Source of the DNA: CBDATA01 sp965202845
GTDB lineage: Bacteria; Acidobacteriota; Vicinamibacteria; Marinacidobacterales; Marinacidobacteraceae
DNA length: 64,000 nucleotides
Direction of reading: 5' to 3'
Assembly: GCA_965202845.1 (NCBI GenBank)
Contig: OZ241856.1
Coordinates: 310,001 to 374,000, forward strand
Position numbers and translations under genes: made by a program. Positions within the stretch are counted from its first letter, which is position 1; each line of letters starts with the position of its first letter. This document shows, one piece after another, positions 45,301 through 53,713 of the stretch. The notes below the pieces were generated by a model. That model was not told the DNA's origin. It did not search any database and saw only the letters and a list, made by a program, of their open reading frames with translations.

Positions 45301-47628
45301 AGGAAGGTTCGGAAGCATCTACAGACCTACGCCAAAGTCGGTGTGGTTGAACCTGATGGAGATTTGAAAGCGCTCTTCAAGATTCGTGATCTTGACTCGA
45401 AAATCCACAGGAATCCCGTGTTCGCAGTCGCGGAGGCCGAAGGGAGAGTGGATACAGACCGATCGGCCGAGGCCGTTCGCCAGGCGATCAAGCTCCGAGC
45501 TGCTCTTGCTGATTTGCATTCGGACATAGAGGATTTTGCTCGTTTCGAATCTGCATCCTCCATGCTTGTGTCCGGATCGAGATCGGCCGTTCTGGAAGCG
45601 CTTCAAGATTTTCTTGGGGCAGAACAGGAAGTCGAACACAGAACCCGCGAATTTGTTCGCCTGGACGGCCTGGACATGGGTGAGGCGAACGTCGCCGAGT
45701 TTGAAAAGGGGCTTGAAACGATTCGGGAAGAAAAAACGCGCATTCCAGACTGGATCAAATGGGTACGTCATAGAGAAATGGGTTCGGCGGCAGGTCTCAA
45801 ACCGTTGGTGCATGCGCTCGAGGATGGAAAGATGGAAGGAAATGCCGAACACATGTTCAAAATAGCATATGCGGCATGGTGGCTTCCCTTGGCGATGGAT
45901 GCGCGTCGCGAGCTTCGAAGTTTCACTCGTCAGGAACATGAGCATGTTGTATCGATGTTCCGCAAGCTCGATGAAGCCGCTGCGAAACAGGCATCGATCG
46001 AGATAATACGACGTATCGCGCACGGATTGCCGGCGAAAGAAGGCGTTTCAAGGCATTCCGAACTGGGGAGACTCCGACATCAAATGGGCCTCCAACGGCC
46101 ATCGTTGCCGGTCCGGAAGCTGCTGGCGGCTCTCCCGGAAACATTTGGCAAACTCGCTCCGTGCGTTCTGATGTCTCCGCTTTCGGTAGCTCAGTATCTG
46201 CCGACCGCCCAGGCCAGCTTCGATGTGGTCATCTTTGACGAAGCCTCACAAATTACGACCTGGGATGCGATTGGCGCCATAGCGCGGGGCCGCCAGACGA
46301 TCATTGTGGGCGATTCCAAACAGCTCCCTCCCACGAATTTCTTTGGACGGGCCAATGAGGACGAAGAAGAAGATTTGCCGGATGTTAAACGCGACTTGCC
46401 TTCGATTCTTGAAGAGGTATCGGAAACCGAGATAAAAAAACACAACCTGAAATGGCATTATCGAAGCCGGGACGAGAGTCTGATCGCTTTTTCCAACCAG
46501 AAATATTACCAAAACAAACTCATAACACTCCCGGCTTCCCGATCTGATTCCAAGGCGGTCCATTTTCACAAAGTGAACGGCAGGTATGCTCGAGGACAGG
46601 GACGAACGAATCAAATCGAAGCCGAAATCATAGCCAATGAGATAAAACGTCGTCTTCTGGACTGGCTTGAACAGCCGGAAAACGAACGGCAAACCCTTGG
46701 GGTTATCACGTTCAATGCTCAACAGCAGTCCCTTATCCTGGACTTGCTCGATACAATCCGCCGGGGAAACAGGGCGCTGGATTGGTTTTTCTCCGATGAC
46801 AGGGAAGAACCGGTCATTGTCAAAAACCTCGAGAATATCCAGGGAGACGAGCGCGATGTGATGATGTTCTCGGTGACCTTTGGTCCCGATTTGGCCGATA
46901 AAATCACCATGAATTTCGGACCGCTCAACAACCCGGGAGGCGAGAGGCGTCTCAACGTCGCGATTACCCGCGCCCGTCGAGAACTTCACGTATATTCCTC
47001 AATCAGAGCGGAACAGATTGATCTCGAGCGCACCCGTGCCGTTGGGGTGCGCGACCTGAAGGCGTTCCTTGATTATGCCGATAAAGGCCCCGGCGTACTA
47101 GCCGCGGGCGATGCGGATTCGACCGGTCCTTCCGAGAATCCTTTCGAGGAGGCGGTAGCGGAAGCCCTTCGATCCAAGGGATGGGAAGTTCGAACCCAAA
47201 TCGGAGTGTCCGGTTACCGGGTGGACCTTGGCGTCGTGCACCCCGACTATGCGGGCTGCTATCTCGCCGGGATCGAATGTGACGGGGCTCGGTACCACTC
47301 TTCGGCGACCGCCCGTGACCGGGACAAAATTCGGCAGGGCATTCTTGAAGGTCTGGGTTGGACGATTCTCCGGGTCTGGTCGACTGAATGGTTTCGCGCA
47401 TCGGCAGTCGTCACTGGCAGGATTCATTTGGAACTTGAACGTCTTCTTGAGGAATACCGAAAGATTCGGACGGCGGCCGAAGCCAAAGCGAACGAGCGGG
47501 CCATGGAAAACGAAACGGAAGAGCGGGTCCCCATGGAGGAAAAGGCTTCAGGTTTCGATGTCAAACCGGGCTTGTTCTCAGCGCATGTTCATGCTGACCT
47601 GGAAACGGGAAAGGACTCGGCCGGATAA
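42307..47628 (+). CDS. Large DUF4011-type SF1 helicase with C-terminal MTES_1575/Vsr-like nuclease
   Basis: A 1773-residue multidomain protein. At about 190-260 there is a transglutaminase-like segment (LATCLDATLLLAAAFEAAGL ... DHAWVGAWI with Cys and His). At 370-480 is the DUF4011 signature (RIDRWKRKLLDLSLRNRLLN). The SF1 (Upf1/Dna2-like) helicase starts at Walker A VGPPGTGKSQTITNI near 692, with a long coiled-coil insertion, then Walker B VVIFDEASQI near 1305, GDSKQLPP, and the late motifs VKNLENIQGDERDVMMFSVT and RLNVAITRARRELHVY near 1510-1560. The C-terminal 130 residues are a PD-(D/E)XK-type fold (VDLGVVHPD, AGIECDGARYHSSATARDRD, GWTILRVWSTEWF). It probably unwinds and cuts invading DNA. 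I recall a similar architecture in defence catalogues (Hhe-like), not checked. Confidence 0.85.
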   Translation: MMTERVDSAVARLCVDALRRVNFASAQNDVAVIKTIKIENPTDAALTDVKITLRSHPPILSEKTWKIDRIAPESHHELRNLSIPLDIDRLRGLDEAEIGELEFRMEANGLQEIVEKRRIELLAHDQWGGVGDMAQILAAFVSPNDPAVARILKDAARLLENKGHDGSMNGYQSGDPRRVYMLAAGIWSATTGLGLNYAEPPASFESEGQKIRGPQRIVREGLATCLDATLLLAAAFEAAGLHPVVLFSQDHAWVGAWIVKKDFGNLTEPDVVAVRKAVQSREFVSMETTLLTERPSIPFDQAVDEGRRRLAEGRDPEFVMAVDIARSRAARIRPLASHTTDGEHKAEESDEAIPASLPPIPDFGLLPGETKEEEPRTPRDRIDRWKRKLLDLSLRNRLLNYRESKQTLPLRCPNIADLVEKLSEIKFSGLALENNNSIRSRDGLSPEEAQRIEEEIIRDAFEKKQVAVPLDSQEMNSRFLTIYRRSRSDLQEGGANTLFLAAGFLRWKRSEDDTRSYLAPLLLIPVKLERKSLQAPFRIVRHEDEIRINSTLLEFLKQDFDLHVTELEGELPHDDNGVDVHEVLEIMRRNVRDVSVFEVVEKFALSTFSFAKYLMWKDLADRSDQLKQNRLVRTLIDGIAEKHENIKGNDSSFAPMELDHRILPRETLTPLSADSSQLAAILAAREGHDFVLVGPPGTGKSQTITNIIAQCLGDGKTVLFVAEKAAALDVVQRRLERAGLGDAVLELHSNKADRKSVVAQLGRSWERASGASEEKWIELAEDLKISRDQLNAYVEALHAKGTQGFSVFEAISLVARGNAPFSVSFDSRDAHDQKSYNRLVKLAAELGRTYGEIGAGPPISLVGREEFSHQWESEFLEIIEHLVEALGALRRAERTLADELGLASDPDLQMVRRARLKGLAPRVEADALDLASVPELPADRLSVLADSLKSNVQQLDAATARTKASYSLGEVRRMPLENMDSSWREASVKIWPLSFFAKRKVRKHLQTYAKVGVVEPDGDLKALFKIRDLDSKIHRNPVFAVAEAEGRVDTDRSAEAVRQAIKLRAALADLHSDIEDFARFESASSMLVSGSRSAVLEALQDFLGAEQEVEHRTREFVRLDGLDMGEANVAEFEKGLETIREEKTRIPDWIKWVRHREMGSAAGLKPLVHALEDGKMEGNAEHMFKIAYAAWWLPLAMDARRELRSFTRQEHEHVVSMFRKLDEAAAKQASIEIIRRIAHGLPAKEGVSRHSELGRLRHQMGLQRPSLPVRKLLAALPETFGKLAPCVLMSPLSVAQYLPTAQASFDVVIFDEASQITTWDAIGAIARGRQTIIVGDSKQLPPTNFFGRANEDEEEDLPDVKRDLPSILEEVSETEIKKHNLKWHYRSRDESLIAFSNQKYYQNKLITLPASRSDSKAVHFHKVNGRYARGQGRTNQIEAEIIANEIKRRLLDWLEQPENERQTLGVITFNAQQQSLILDLLDTIRRGNRALDWFFSDDREEPVIVKNLENIQGDERDVMMFSVTFGPDLADKITMNFGPLNNPGGERRLNVAITRARRELHVYSSIRAEQIDLERTRAVGVRDLKAFLDYADKGPGVLAAGDADSTGPSENPFEEAVAEALRSKGWEVRTQIGVSGYRVDLGVVHPDYAGCYLAGIECDGARYHSSATARDRDKIRQGILEGLGWTILRVWSTEWFRASAVVTGRIHLELERLLEEYRKIRTAAEAKANERAMENETEERVPMEEKASGFDVKPGLFSAHVHADLETGKDSAG

Positions 47629-47634
47629 CCCCGT

Positions 47635-48708
47635 ATGAAATCTCCCGTGTTGATTCTCGGAATCGAAACCTCCTGCGACGAGACCTCGGCGGCGGTCGTC
47701 GAGGACGGGCGGCGGATCCTCTCGAACATCGTCTCCTCCCAGGAGCAGCACGCCCCCTTCGGCGGGGTGGTTCCGGAGATCGCGTCGCGCCAGCATCTCG
47801 TCCATCTGGCGCCGGTCGTGCGACGGGCTCTGGACGCCGCCGGCGTGACGGTGGACGCCATCGACGCGGTCGCCGTCACCAGGGGCCCGGGGCTCATGGG
47901 CGCGCTGCTCACCGGGGTTTCGTTCGCCAAGGCGTTCGCCTTCGCCCGCCGGATTCCGCTGGTCGGCGTGGACCACATCGAAGGCCACATCCGCGCCTGC
48001 TACCTGGAGTCCCCGGACATCCCGCACCCGGCGCTCGCCCTGGTCGTTTCCGGCGGCCACACCAGCCTGTTCCTGATGGAGGCGGAGGGCGCCTACCGTC
48101 TTCTCGGAAAGACCCGCGACGACGCCGCCGGCGAGGCGTACGACAAGATCGCCAAGCGGCTCGGACTCGGCTATCCGGGAGGGCCGATCCTCGACCGGAT
48201 GGCCCAGCGAGGGAACCCGAAGCGGCATGCCTTCCCGCTGCCGTTCTTTTCGGACGGGGCGCGCTACGACTTCAGCTTTTCGGGACTCAAGACCCAGGTG
48301 CTGCGCGTCATCGAGACCGATCGGATCGAGCCGCTGGCGCCGGGGGAGGACCCCTTCGAGCGGACGGACCTCCTCGACCTGGCGGCGAGCTTCCAGTCGG
48401 CGGTGGTGCGGGCGCTGTCCCGCTCGGTGGTCCGCGCGCTCCCCGGCTCCGGCGCCCGCGCCATCCTGCTCTCCGGCGGAGTCGCCGCCAATTCGGCGCT
48501 CCGCGAGCGGTTCCGGCGTCTGGGCGACGAGGCCGGGCTTCCGGTGGCGGTTCCGAGCGTCGCGCTCTCCACCGACAACGCGGCGATGATCGCCGCCGCC
48601 GGCCATCTCGCGCTGCTTCGGGGCGAGCGGGCGTCTCCCGATCTCACCGCCGACACCGAAATCCGTCTGGGCGAGGCGGGGCCGCGCCGGTCGCTTCAGT
48701 ACCGGTAG
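47635..48708 (+). CDS. tsaD: tRNA N6-adenosine threonylcarbamoyltransferase
   Basis: A 357-residue essential enzyme that transfers the threonylcarbamoyl group to A37 of ANN-decoding tRNAs. ASKHA fold: LILGIETSCDETSAAVVEDG, the metal-binding HIEGHIRAC (HxEGH), LALVVSGGHTSLFLMEAEG, KIAKRLGLGYPGGPILDRMA, LLSGGVAANSALRERF and STDNAAMIAAAGH. All motifs are intact. The ATG is only 6 bp after the helicase stop and has no good ribosome site, so translation probably depends on coupling with the foreign operon. Its first 62 bp (47643-47704) are duplicated at 40674-40735, where another ATG and leader exist. TsaC, the enzyme of the previous step, is encoded at 53710. The 3' end overlaps the receptor gene by 13 bp. 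Confidence 0.95.
   Translation: MKSPVLILGIETSCDETSAAVVEDGRRILSNIVSSQEQHAPFGGVVPEIASRQHLVHLAPVVRRALDAAGVTVDAIDAVAVTRGPGLMGALLTGVSFAKAFAFARRIPLVGVDHIEGHIRACYLESPDIPHPALALVVSGGHTSLFLMEAEGAYRLLGKTRDDAAGEAYDKIAKRLGLGYPGGPILDRMAQRGNPKRHAFPLPFFSDGARYDFSFSGLKTQVLRVIETDRIEPLAPGEDPFERTDLLDLAASFQSAVVRALSRSVVRALPGSGARAILLSGGVAANSALRERFRRLGDEAGLPVAVPSVALSTDNAAMIAAAGHLALLRGERASPDLTADTEIRLGEAGPRRSLQYR
47643..47704 (+). repeat. 62-bp tsaD direct repeat, right copy
   Basis: Identical to 40674-40735 and lies inside the intact tsaD gene (codons 3 to 24). Confidence 0.93.
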
Positions 48709-51017
48709 CTGATCTCGACGCCGAGCGTCCTGGGTTCGCCGGCGCGGGCAAGATTGCCGAACTGGGGGATGGACGAGCGCCAGACCGAGAGCAGATACCC
48801 CTGGTCCAGCAGGTTGCGCCCGAAGAACCAGGCGCCGAACCCCTCCCGTTCGACTCCGAAGCGGGCGTTCACCAGCGTGCGGCTTTCCACCCGGAGGTCC
48901 GATGCGTTTTCTGCGTCGGAAAAGGCGCCGCCCTGCGCCGCCGCCTCGAGGGTTCCGGATATCCATGCGGCGGGACGCCAGGCGACGCCGGCGAGCGCCG
49001 ACCAGCGCGGCGCGCCGGGGAACTCGTTGCCGGTGAAGTCCCGCTCTTCGTCCACGAAGTCGTCGAAGCGGGTGCGCAGCAGGCCGAGCGAACCGAAAAT
49101 CTGGAGATCGCGGTGGAGCCAGTAGGAGGTCTCGGCCTCCGCTCCGTACACCGTGGATGCGCCGGCGTTCACGGTCAGGGTGTCCACCGGAAGCCCGAGC
49201 TTGCTGCGGACCCGCACCTGCTGGTCGTTCCAGTCGGTGTAGAACAGGTTGGCGCCGAGGAACAGACGCCGGTCCGAGGTGCGGGCGCGCACCGCGAATT
49301 CGTAGTTTTCGGTGAATTCCGGGTCGTAGTCGCTTGTCTCTCGACTCAGCACCGCGATGGACTGCCCGCCGGCCCGGTAGCCGCGTTGCCACGAAACCGA
49401 GGTGGACACATTGCCGCCCCATTCGCGGCGCAGCCCCACCTTCGGCAGGAACGCCGTGTACGTCGCATCGAGGTTGTCCGTCGTCCCATCCCCTCCTCCC
49501 GGAAGCGAGGGAACCGGCGGATCCGACCGGAGGCCCTGGGTGTCCATCGTCTGTCTGGTCTCCCGGTCGAGGCGGCTTCCGAGCGTCAGCGTCCAGTCCG
49601 GCGCCAGCCCCAGGTCGAACTCGCCGAAGGCCGCGAGGTTGCGGGTGGCCTCCTCGGTCCGGAAGAAGGAGGTCAGCGTGAACCCCGGGGGAAGTCCGGC
49701 GAGTTCGCCCGGCCCGGAGGCGTCCGCCCACAGCGCATCGTCAAGTTCGGCGAAGTAGAAGCCGAATACCCCCTGGTGGCGATTTCCGCGATAGCGGGCC
49801 AGCAGCTCCTGGCTCATCCAGCGGTCGTCGGCGCTGTAGTCGAGCAGGCCGCCCGGTTGCGGGGTCTGGTCCACATCCTCCACGCGGTGGTACTCGTGGT
49901 CGTAGATGCTGCTGGTGGATTCGAGGCGGATGGCGCCGAGGTCGTAGCCCATCTCGAGGGTGGCGACCCGGTGGAGCGAGCCGTCCTCCGCCGCCTGATC
50001 GGAGAGGTTCACCCGCTCTTCGGGGAACCGGGAGACCACGATGGCGCCGTCGCCGCCCCGGTTTTCGGTGGTCGCCAGGGTGAGGAGCGCCCGAAACCGG
50101 TCGGTGGGGTCGAAGCGGAACTTGGCCCGAAGGTTCCGCGCCTCGCGCGCGTCGTACGTCGCATCGCTCCGGGTCGGGTTTTCGACGAACCCGTCGCTGG
50201 CCTGGTAGTCGGCCGCGATGCGAACCGCCGCTCTTCCGGCGAACGGCACGTTCACGACCGCCGAGCCCTGGCGGGCGTCGCCGTAGCGGACCCGTCCGCG
50301 CGCTTCGGTGCGGTAGGTGGGATCGGCGCTTCGCATCACGATGGCGCCGGCCAGCGAATTCCGTCCCTGCTGCGTGGACTGCGGCCCGCGGAACACCTCC
50401 ACCCGGTCCAGGTCCCAGGTGCTGAACGGCCCGAAGAAGGTGGCCTGGTATCCCTCCACCGGGGCGCCGTCCACCCGGACGCTCACCAGCAGACCGTTCC
50501 CGGCCCCGAAGCCGGACTGGTCCACCCCGCGGATCGAAAAGCCGCGCCGGTCGGAGGCGGACCCCACGTTCGGAGTCATGGCGACCATCCGGTAGAGATC
50601 GATGTCGGTCCCGCTGTCGAGCCGCGCGCCGCCAGCCACCACGACGCTGGCGTTCTCCTCGAAGCGGCTGCGCTCCACATGCTGCCCGGTGACGCGGACG
50701 CTCTCGGCGAAGGCGAGCGCGAGCGGGATGCTGATGCGCACCTCGCCGCCGGACTCCACCGTGATGCGCACCGTCCGGGCGCCGAAGCCCGCCTGCGTCA
50801 CCGTGAGTCGGTGCTCGCCCGGGGGGAGCGAGCCGAAGCGGAACGACCCCGCCCCGTCGCTCACCGTCTCCCGGGTTCCCCCGTCCTCGAGGGTCAGCAC
50901 CACGCTCGCGCCCGCGATCCCCGATCCGTCAGGCCCCTCGATCTCCCCGACCACGTCGGAAGCGGCGACCGGCGCCGCGAGAAGGAGCGAGAGAAGAAAC
51001 ATGGTGGACAAACGCAC
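48696..51017 (-). CDS. TonB-dependent receptor with carboxypeptidase-regulatory N-domain
   Basis: A 773-residue outer-membrane transporter. A signal peptide (MFLLSLLLAAPVAAS) is followed by a CarboxypepD_reg domain at 20-100 (VVGEIEGPDGSGIAGASVVL, LPPGEHRLTVTQAGFG), a plug at 105-215 (RGFSIRGVDQSGFGAG, LDRVEVFRGPQSTQQGRNSL then AGAIVMRSADP) and a 22-strand barrel to the end (final GVEISYRY, aromatic C-terminus). The start is GTG 51017, placed 5 bp after AAGGAGAGG; ATG 51002 is an alternative. No TonB or siderophore genes are adjacent, and the ligand is unknown. Tail-to-tail overlap with tsaD is 13 bp. Confidence 0.93.
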   Translation of the reverse strand: MRLSTMFLLSLLLAAPVAASDVVGEIEGPDGSGIAGASVVLTLEDGGTRETVSDGAGSFRFGSLPPGEHRLTVTQAGFGARTVRITVESGGEVRISIPLALAFAESVRVTGQHVERSRFEENASVVVAGGARLDSGTDIDLYRMVAMTPNVGSASDRRGFSIRGVDQSGFGAGNGLLVSVRVDGAPVEGYQATFFGPFSTWDLDRVEVFRGPQSTQQGRNSLAGAIVMRSADPTYRTEARGRVRYGDARQGSAVVNVPFAGRAAVRIAADYQASDGFVENPTRSDATYDAREARNLRAKFRFDPTDRFRALLTLATTENRGGDGAIVVSRFPEERVNLSDQAAEDGSLHRVATLEMGYDLGAIRLESTSSIYDHEYHRVEDVDQTPQPGGLLDYSADDRWMSQELLARYRGNRHQGVFGFYFAELDDALWADASGPGELAGLPPGFTLTSFFRTEEATRNLAAFGEFDLGLAPDWTLTLGSRLDRETRQTMDTQGLRSDPPVPSLPGGGDGTTDNLDATYTAFLPKVGLRREWGGNVSTSVSWQRGYRAGGQSIAVLSRETSDYDPEFTENYEFAVRARTSDRRLFLGANLFYTDWNDQQVRVRSKLGLPVDTLTVNAGASTVYGAEAETSYWLHRDLQIFGSLGLLRTRFDDFVDEERDFTGNEFPGAPRWSALAGVAWRPAAWISGTLEAAAQGGAFSDAENASDLRVESRTLVNARFGVEREGFGAWFFGRNLLDQGYLLSVWRSSIPQFGNLARAGEPRTLGVEISYRY

Positions 51018-51170
51018 GGGAGCCTCTCCTTGCCGCGGCGGAACTCCCGCGGCGAACTCTCCGGCACTGTACTTCGCCGGCCCCGCGCGTGGGTGGATTC
51101 GTCCGCCTTCAGGAATTCCCGAATCGCCGCCGCTCGCTGGAGTCGGTTGGCGTAAAATCCTCGTATATCC

Positions 51171-52832
51171 ATGATCGATTCGGCGAACGAGCCGGAGCGG
51201 TTGCTGGTGCGGCGGGCCGGCGCGACCACCCTCGGAGTCACGGTGTCCCGGATCACCGGCTTGGCGCGCGAACAGTTGCTCGCGGCGCTCTTTCCGACCG
51301 CGGCGCTGGACGCCTTCGTGGCGGCCTTCACCCTGCCCGGCGCCCTGCGGGAGATGCTCGCCGAGGGCGCCCTCTCGAAGGCGTTCCTCACCGTGTTCGC
51401 GCAGACCGGGGAACGGGGCGGACGGGCGGAAGCGGACCGGCTGCTGGCGCTGACCATCCGGGCGCTCCTGCCGGTCCTGCTGCTCGTGACGACGGCCGGG
51501 ATCGTCTTCGCCCCGGCGCTGGTGGACGCCTTCTTCACCGGAGCGGCGATGGCCCGGCCGCCGCCAGAGGGGTACGGGTTCGGATTCGCCACGGTTCGGG
51601 ACCTCACCGTGTGGATGACCCGGTTGATGTTTCCGTTCCTGTTCTGCATCTCGCTCGCCGCGCTCTTCATGGGGGGACTCCAGGCGCGTCACCGGTTCTT
51701 CCTGCCCGCGGTCGCTTCGGCGTTCTTCAACGTGACGACCGGGGTGTTCGCGCTTTTGGGCGCGCTGGTCGGGCCGGAATGGGGGTTCCACCCGATGGCG
51801 GGGCTGGCGCTCGGCGTGCCGGTCGGCGGCCTGGCGCAGCTCTTCGTCCAGTGGCGGGCCTTTCGCCGAATGGGTCGCCGGACCGGGAACGGACGCTCCC
51901 TCCCCGCCGCCCAGCTGGTTTCCGACCCCGGCCTGCGGCGGGTGGGGCGGCTCTTCGCGCCGGTGGCGCTGGCGGCAGGCAGCCTCCAGATCCAGGTGCT
52001 CATCTCGCGGCGTTTCGCTTCGATGGGCACCTCCTGGCTGGCCTGGGTGCACCAGGGGTATCGGCTGGCCCAGTTTCCGGCGGCGCTGGTGGGGGTGGCC
52101 CTGTCGCACGCCGGGCTTCCGGCGCTCAGCCGCGCCGCCGAGCGGGAGGACCCCGAGGAATTCCTCTCGATCCTGATGCGCTCGGGGCGCCTGCTGATGA
52201 TCCTCTCGCTCGCGTCGGCGGCGGGGCTGGCCGCCATCGCCGAGCCGCTGACCGCGCTGATCTACCAGCACGGGAGGTTCCGCCCGGAGGATGCGGCGTC
52301 GGTCGTCGCCGTCATCCGGGTCTACGCGCTGGGGCTGCCCGCATTCGGCGCCGCCAAGATCCTCACCGATGCGTTCTTTGCGCTGGGAACCACCCGGCCG
52401 CCGCTCCTGGTGACCGGGCTGGGAACCGCGCTCCTCTGGGTGACGACCGATTTCGCGGTCGTTCACGCCGGACTCGGGTATCCGGGAATCCCGCTCGGAA
52501 CCGTCGTGGTGTCCTGGATCTCGGCGGGGGCGCTTTTCGGCTTGCTGGCGCCGCGTCTGGGCCGCTCCCGCGCCCGGCGGCTGGGGAGCGGGGTGGTGGA
52601 CGCCGGTCTGCGGGGACTCCTGACCGGCGGCGTCGCCGGCGGCGCCGCCTGGCTGGTCGTCGGCAGCGTGGATCCGGCCGGTCGACTCGCCGTCGAACTG
52701 GCGGTGACGGCGCTGGCGGTCGGCGCCGGAGCGCTCGCCTTCGGGGTCGCGGCGCGACGGCTCGTCCCGGTCGAGTTCGGGTTGCTGCGGGATGCGTTGG
52801 CCGGACTCTTCACGGGGAGGCGGCGCGGATGA
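51171..52832 (+). CDS. murJ: Lipid II flippase MurJ
   Basis: A 553-residue MOP-superfamily flippase with about 14 helices, which moves lipid II across the inner membrane for peptidoglycan synthesis. Family segments include VTVSRITGLAREQLLAALFP, FTLPGALREMLAEGALSKAF, LMFPFLFCISLAALFMGGLQ and AALVGVALSHAGLPALSRAA. The Arg residues of the N-terminal SRITGxxRE region needed for function are present. A TAAAAT element at 51147-51152 could be a -10 box. It overlaps xerD by ATGA. Confidence 0.94.
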   Translation: MIDSANEPERLLVRRAGATTLGVTVSRITGLAREQLLAALFPTAALDAFVAAFTLPGALREMLAEGALSKAFLTVFAQTGERGGRAEADRLLALTIRALLPVLLLVTTAGIVFAPALVDAFFTGAAMARPPPEGYGFGFATVRDLTVWMTRLMFPFLFCISLAALFMGGLQARHRFFLPAVASAFFNVTTGVFALLGALVGPEWGFHPMAGLALGVPVGGLAQLFVQWRAFRRMGRRTGNGRSLPAAQLVSDPGLRRVGRLFAPVALAAGSLQIQVLISRRFASMGTSWLAWVHQGYRLAQFPAALVGVALSHAGLPALSRAAEREDPEEFLSILMRSGRLLMILSLASAAGLAAIAEPLTALIYQHGRFRPEDAASVVAVIRVYALGLPAFGAAKILTDAFFALGTTRPPLLVTGLGTALLWVTTDFAVVHAGLGYPGIPLGTVVVSWISAGALFGLLAPRLGRSRARRLGSGVVDAGLRGLLTGGVAGGAAWLVVGSVDPAGRLAVELAVTALAVGAGALAFGVAARRLVPVEFGLLRDALAGLFTGRRRG

Positions 52833-53713
52833 GTCTGGTCGCCCGCTATCTCGCCCACCTGGAGGGCGAGCGGGGCCTCGCCCGGAACACCGTCGCGGCC
52901 TACCGCCGCGACCTGGGAGCGCTCGCCGAGCACGCCGGCGCCCGCGGCGTCGCCGCTCTCGGGTCCGAAGATCTGGATGCGTTCGTGACGCGCCTGCGGC
53001 GACGGGGTCTTTCCTTTCGCTCCATCCAGCGGTCCGCGGCCGCGGTCCGCGGTTTCTATCGATTCCTGGTGGAAGAGGGGGCGCTCGAGGCGAATCCGGC
53101 GGAGCGGCTGACGCGGATCCGGGCGGTGCGGGGGCTGCCCCGGCTTCTCGGCATGGAGGATGTCGACCGGCTGCTCCGGGCGCCGGACGACGGCTCGCCG
53201 CGCGGGCTTCGCAACGGGGCGATGCTGGAGACCCTCTACGCCACCGGCATCCGGGTCTCCGAGCTGGTCCACATTCGAATTCCGGACCTGGCGCCGGGGC
53301 GGGTGACGGTGATCGGGAAGGGGGATCGGGAGCGGATCGTGCCGGTCGGCGAGGCGGCGGAAGCCCGCATCGCCCGGTGGGTCGCCCAGGGCCGGCCGCT
53401 TCTCATGCGGGACCGGCCGGATGCCGGGTGGCTCTTCGTGAACCGCCAGGGCGGGCCGCTCAGCCGCCAGGCGTTCTGGCGCATCATCCGGGAGCTGGGA
53501 GTCCGCGCCGGAATCGCGCATCCGCTCTCCCCCCACATGCTCCGCCATTCGTTCGCGACCCACCTGCTCGAACGGGGGGCGGACCTGCGGAGTCTGCAGC
53601 AGATGCTCGGACACGCCTCGATCACCACCACCCAGATCTACACCCACGTCACCGGCGAGCGGTTGCGGCGGGTCTACGACCAGAGCCATCCCCGGGCGCG
53701 CCGTCGTTCGTGA
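52829..53713 (+). CDS. xerD: Site-specific tyrosine recombinase XerD/XerC
   Basis: A 294-residue recombinase that resolves chromosome dimers at dif. The SAM-like N-terminal domain is at 1-85 (YLAHLEGERGLARNTVAAYR). Catalytic residues are Arg in YATGIRVSELVHI, Lys in VIGKGDRERIVPV, HxxR in SPHMLRHSFATHLLERG, His in LQQMLGHASITTT, and Tyr in QIYTHV. XerC and XerD cannot be separated with certainty. It lies between murJ and tsaC with overlaps at both ends, a housekeeping context rather than an integrase of a mobile element. Confidence 0.92.
   Translation: MSLVARYLAHLEGERGLARNTVAAYRRDLGALAEHAGARGVAALGSEDLDAFVTRLRRRGLSFRSIQRSAAAVRGFYRFLVEEGALEANPAERLTRIRAVRGLPRLLGMEDVDRLLRAPDDGSPRGLRNGAMLETLYATGIRVSELVHIRIPDLAPGRVTVIGKGDRERIVPVGEAAEARIARWVAQGRPLLMRDRPDAGWLFVNRQGGPLSRQAFWRIIRELGVRAGIAHPLSPHMLRHSFATHLLERGADLRSLQQMLGHASITTTQIYTHVTGERLRRVYDQSHPRARRRS

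Noticed and set aside
52829..53713. XerD-like recombinase as an island integrase
   Set aside because: It is embedded between murJ and tsaC with overlaps, has family-normal length, and lies 4 kb from the nearest island border.
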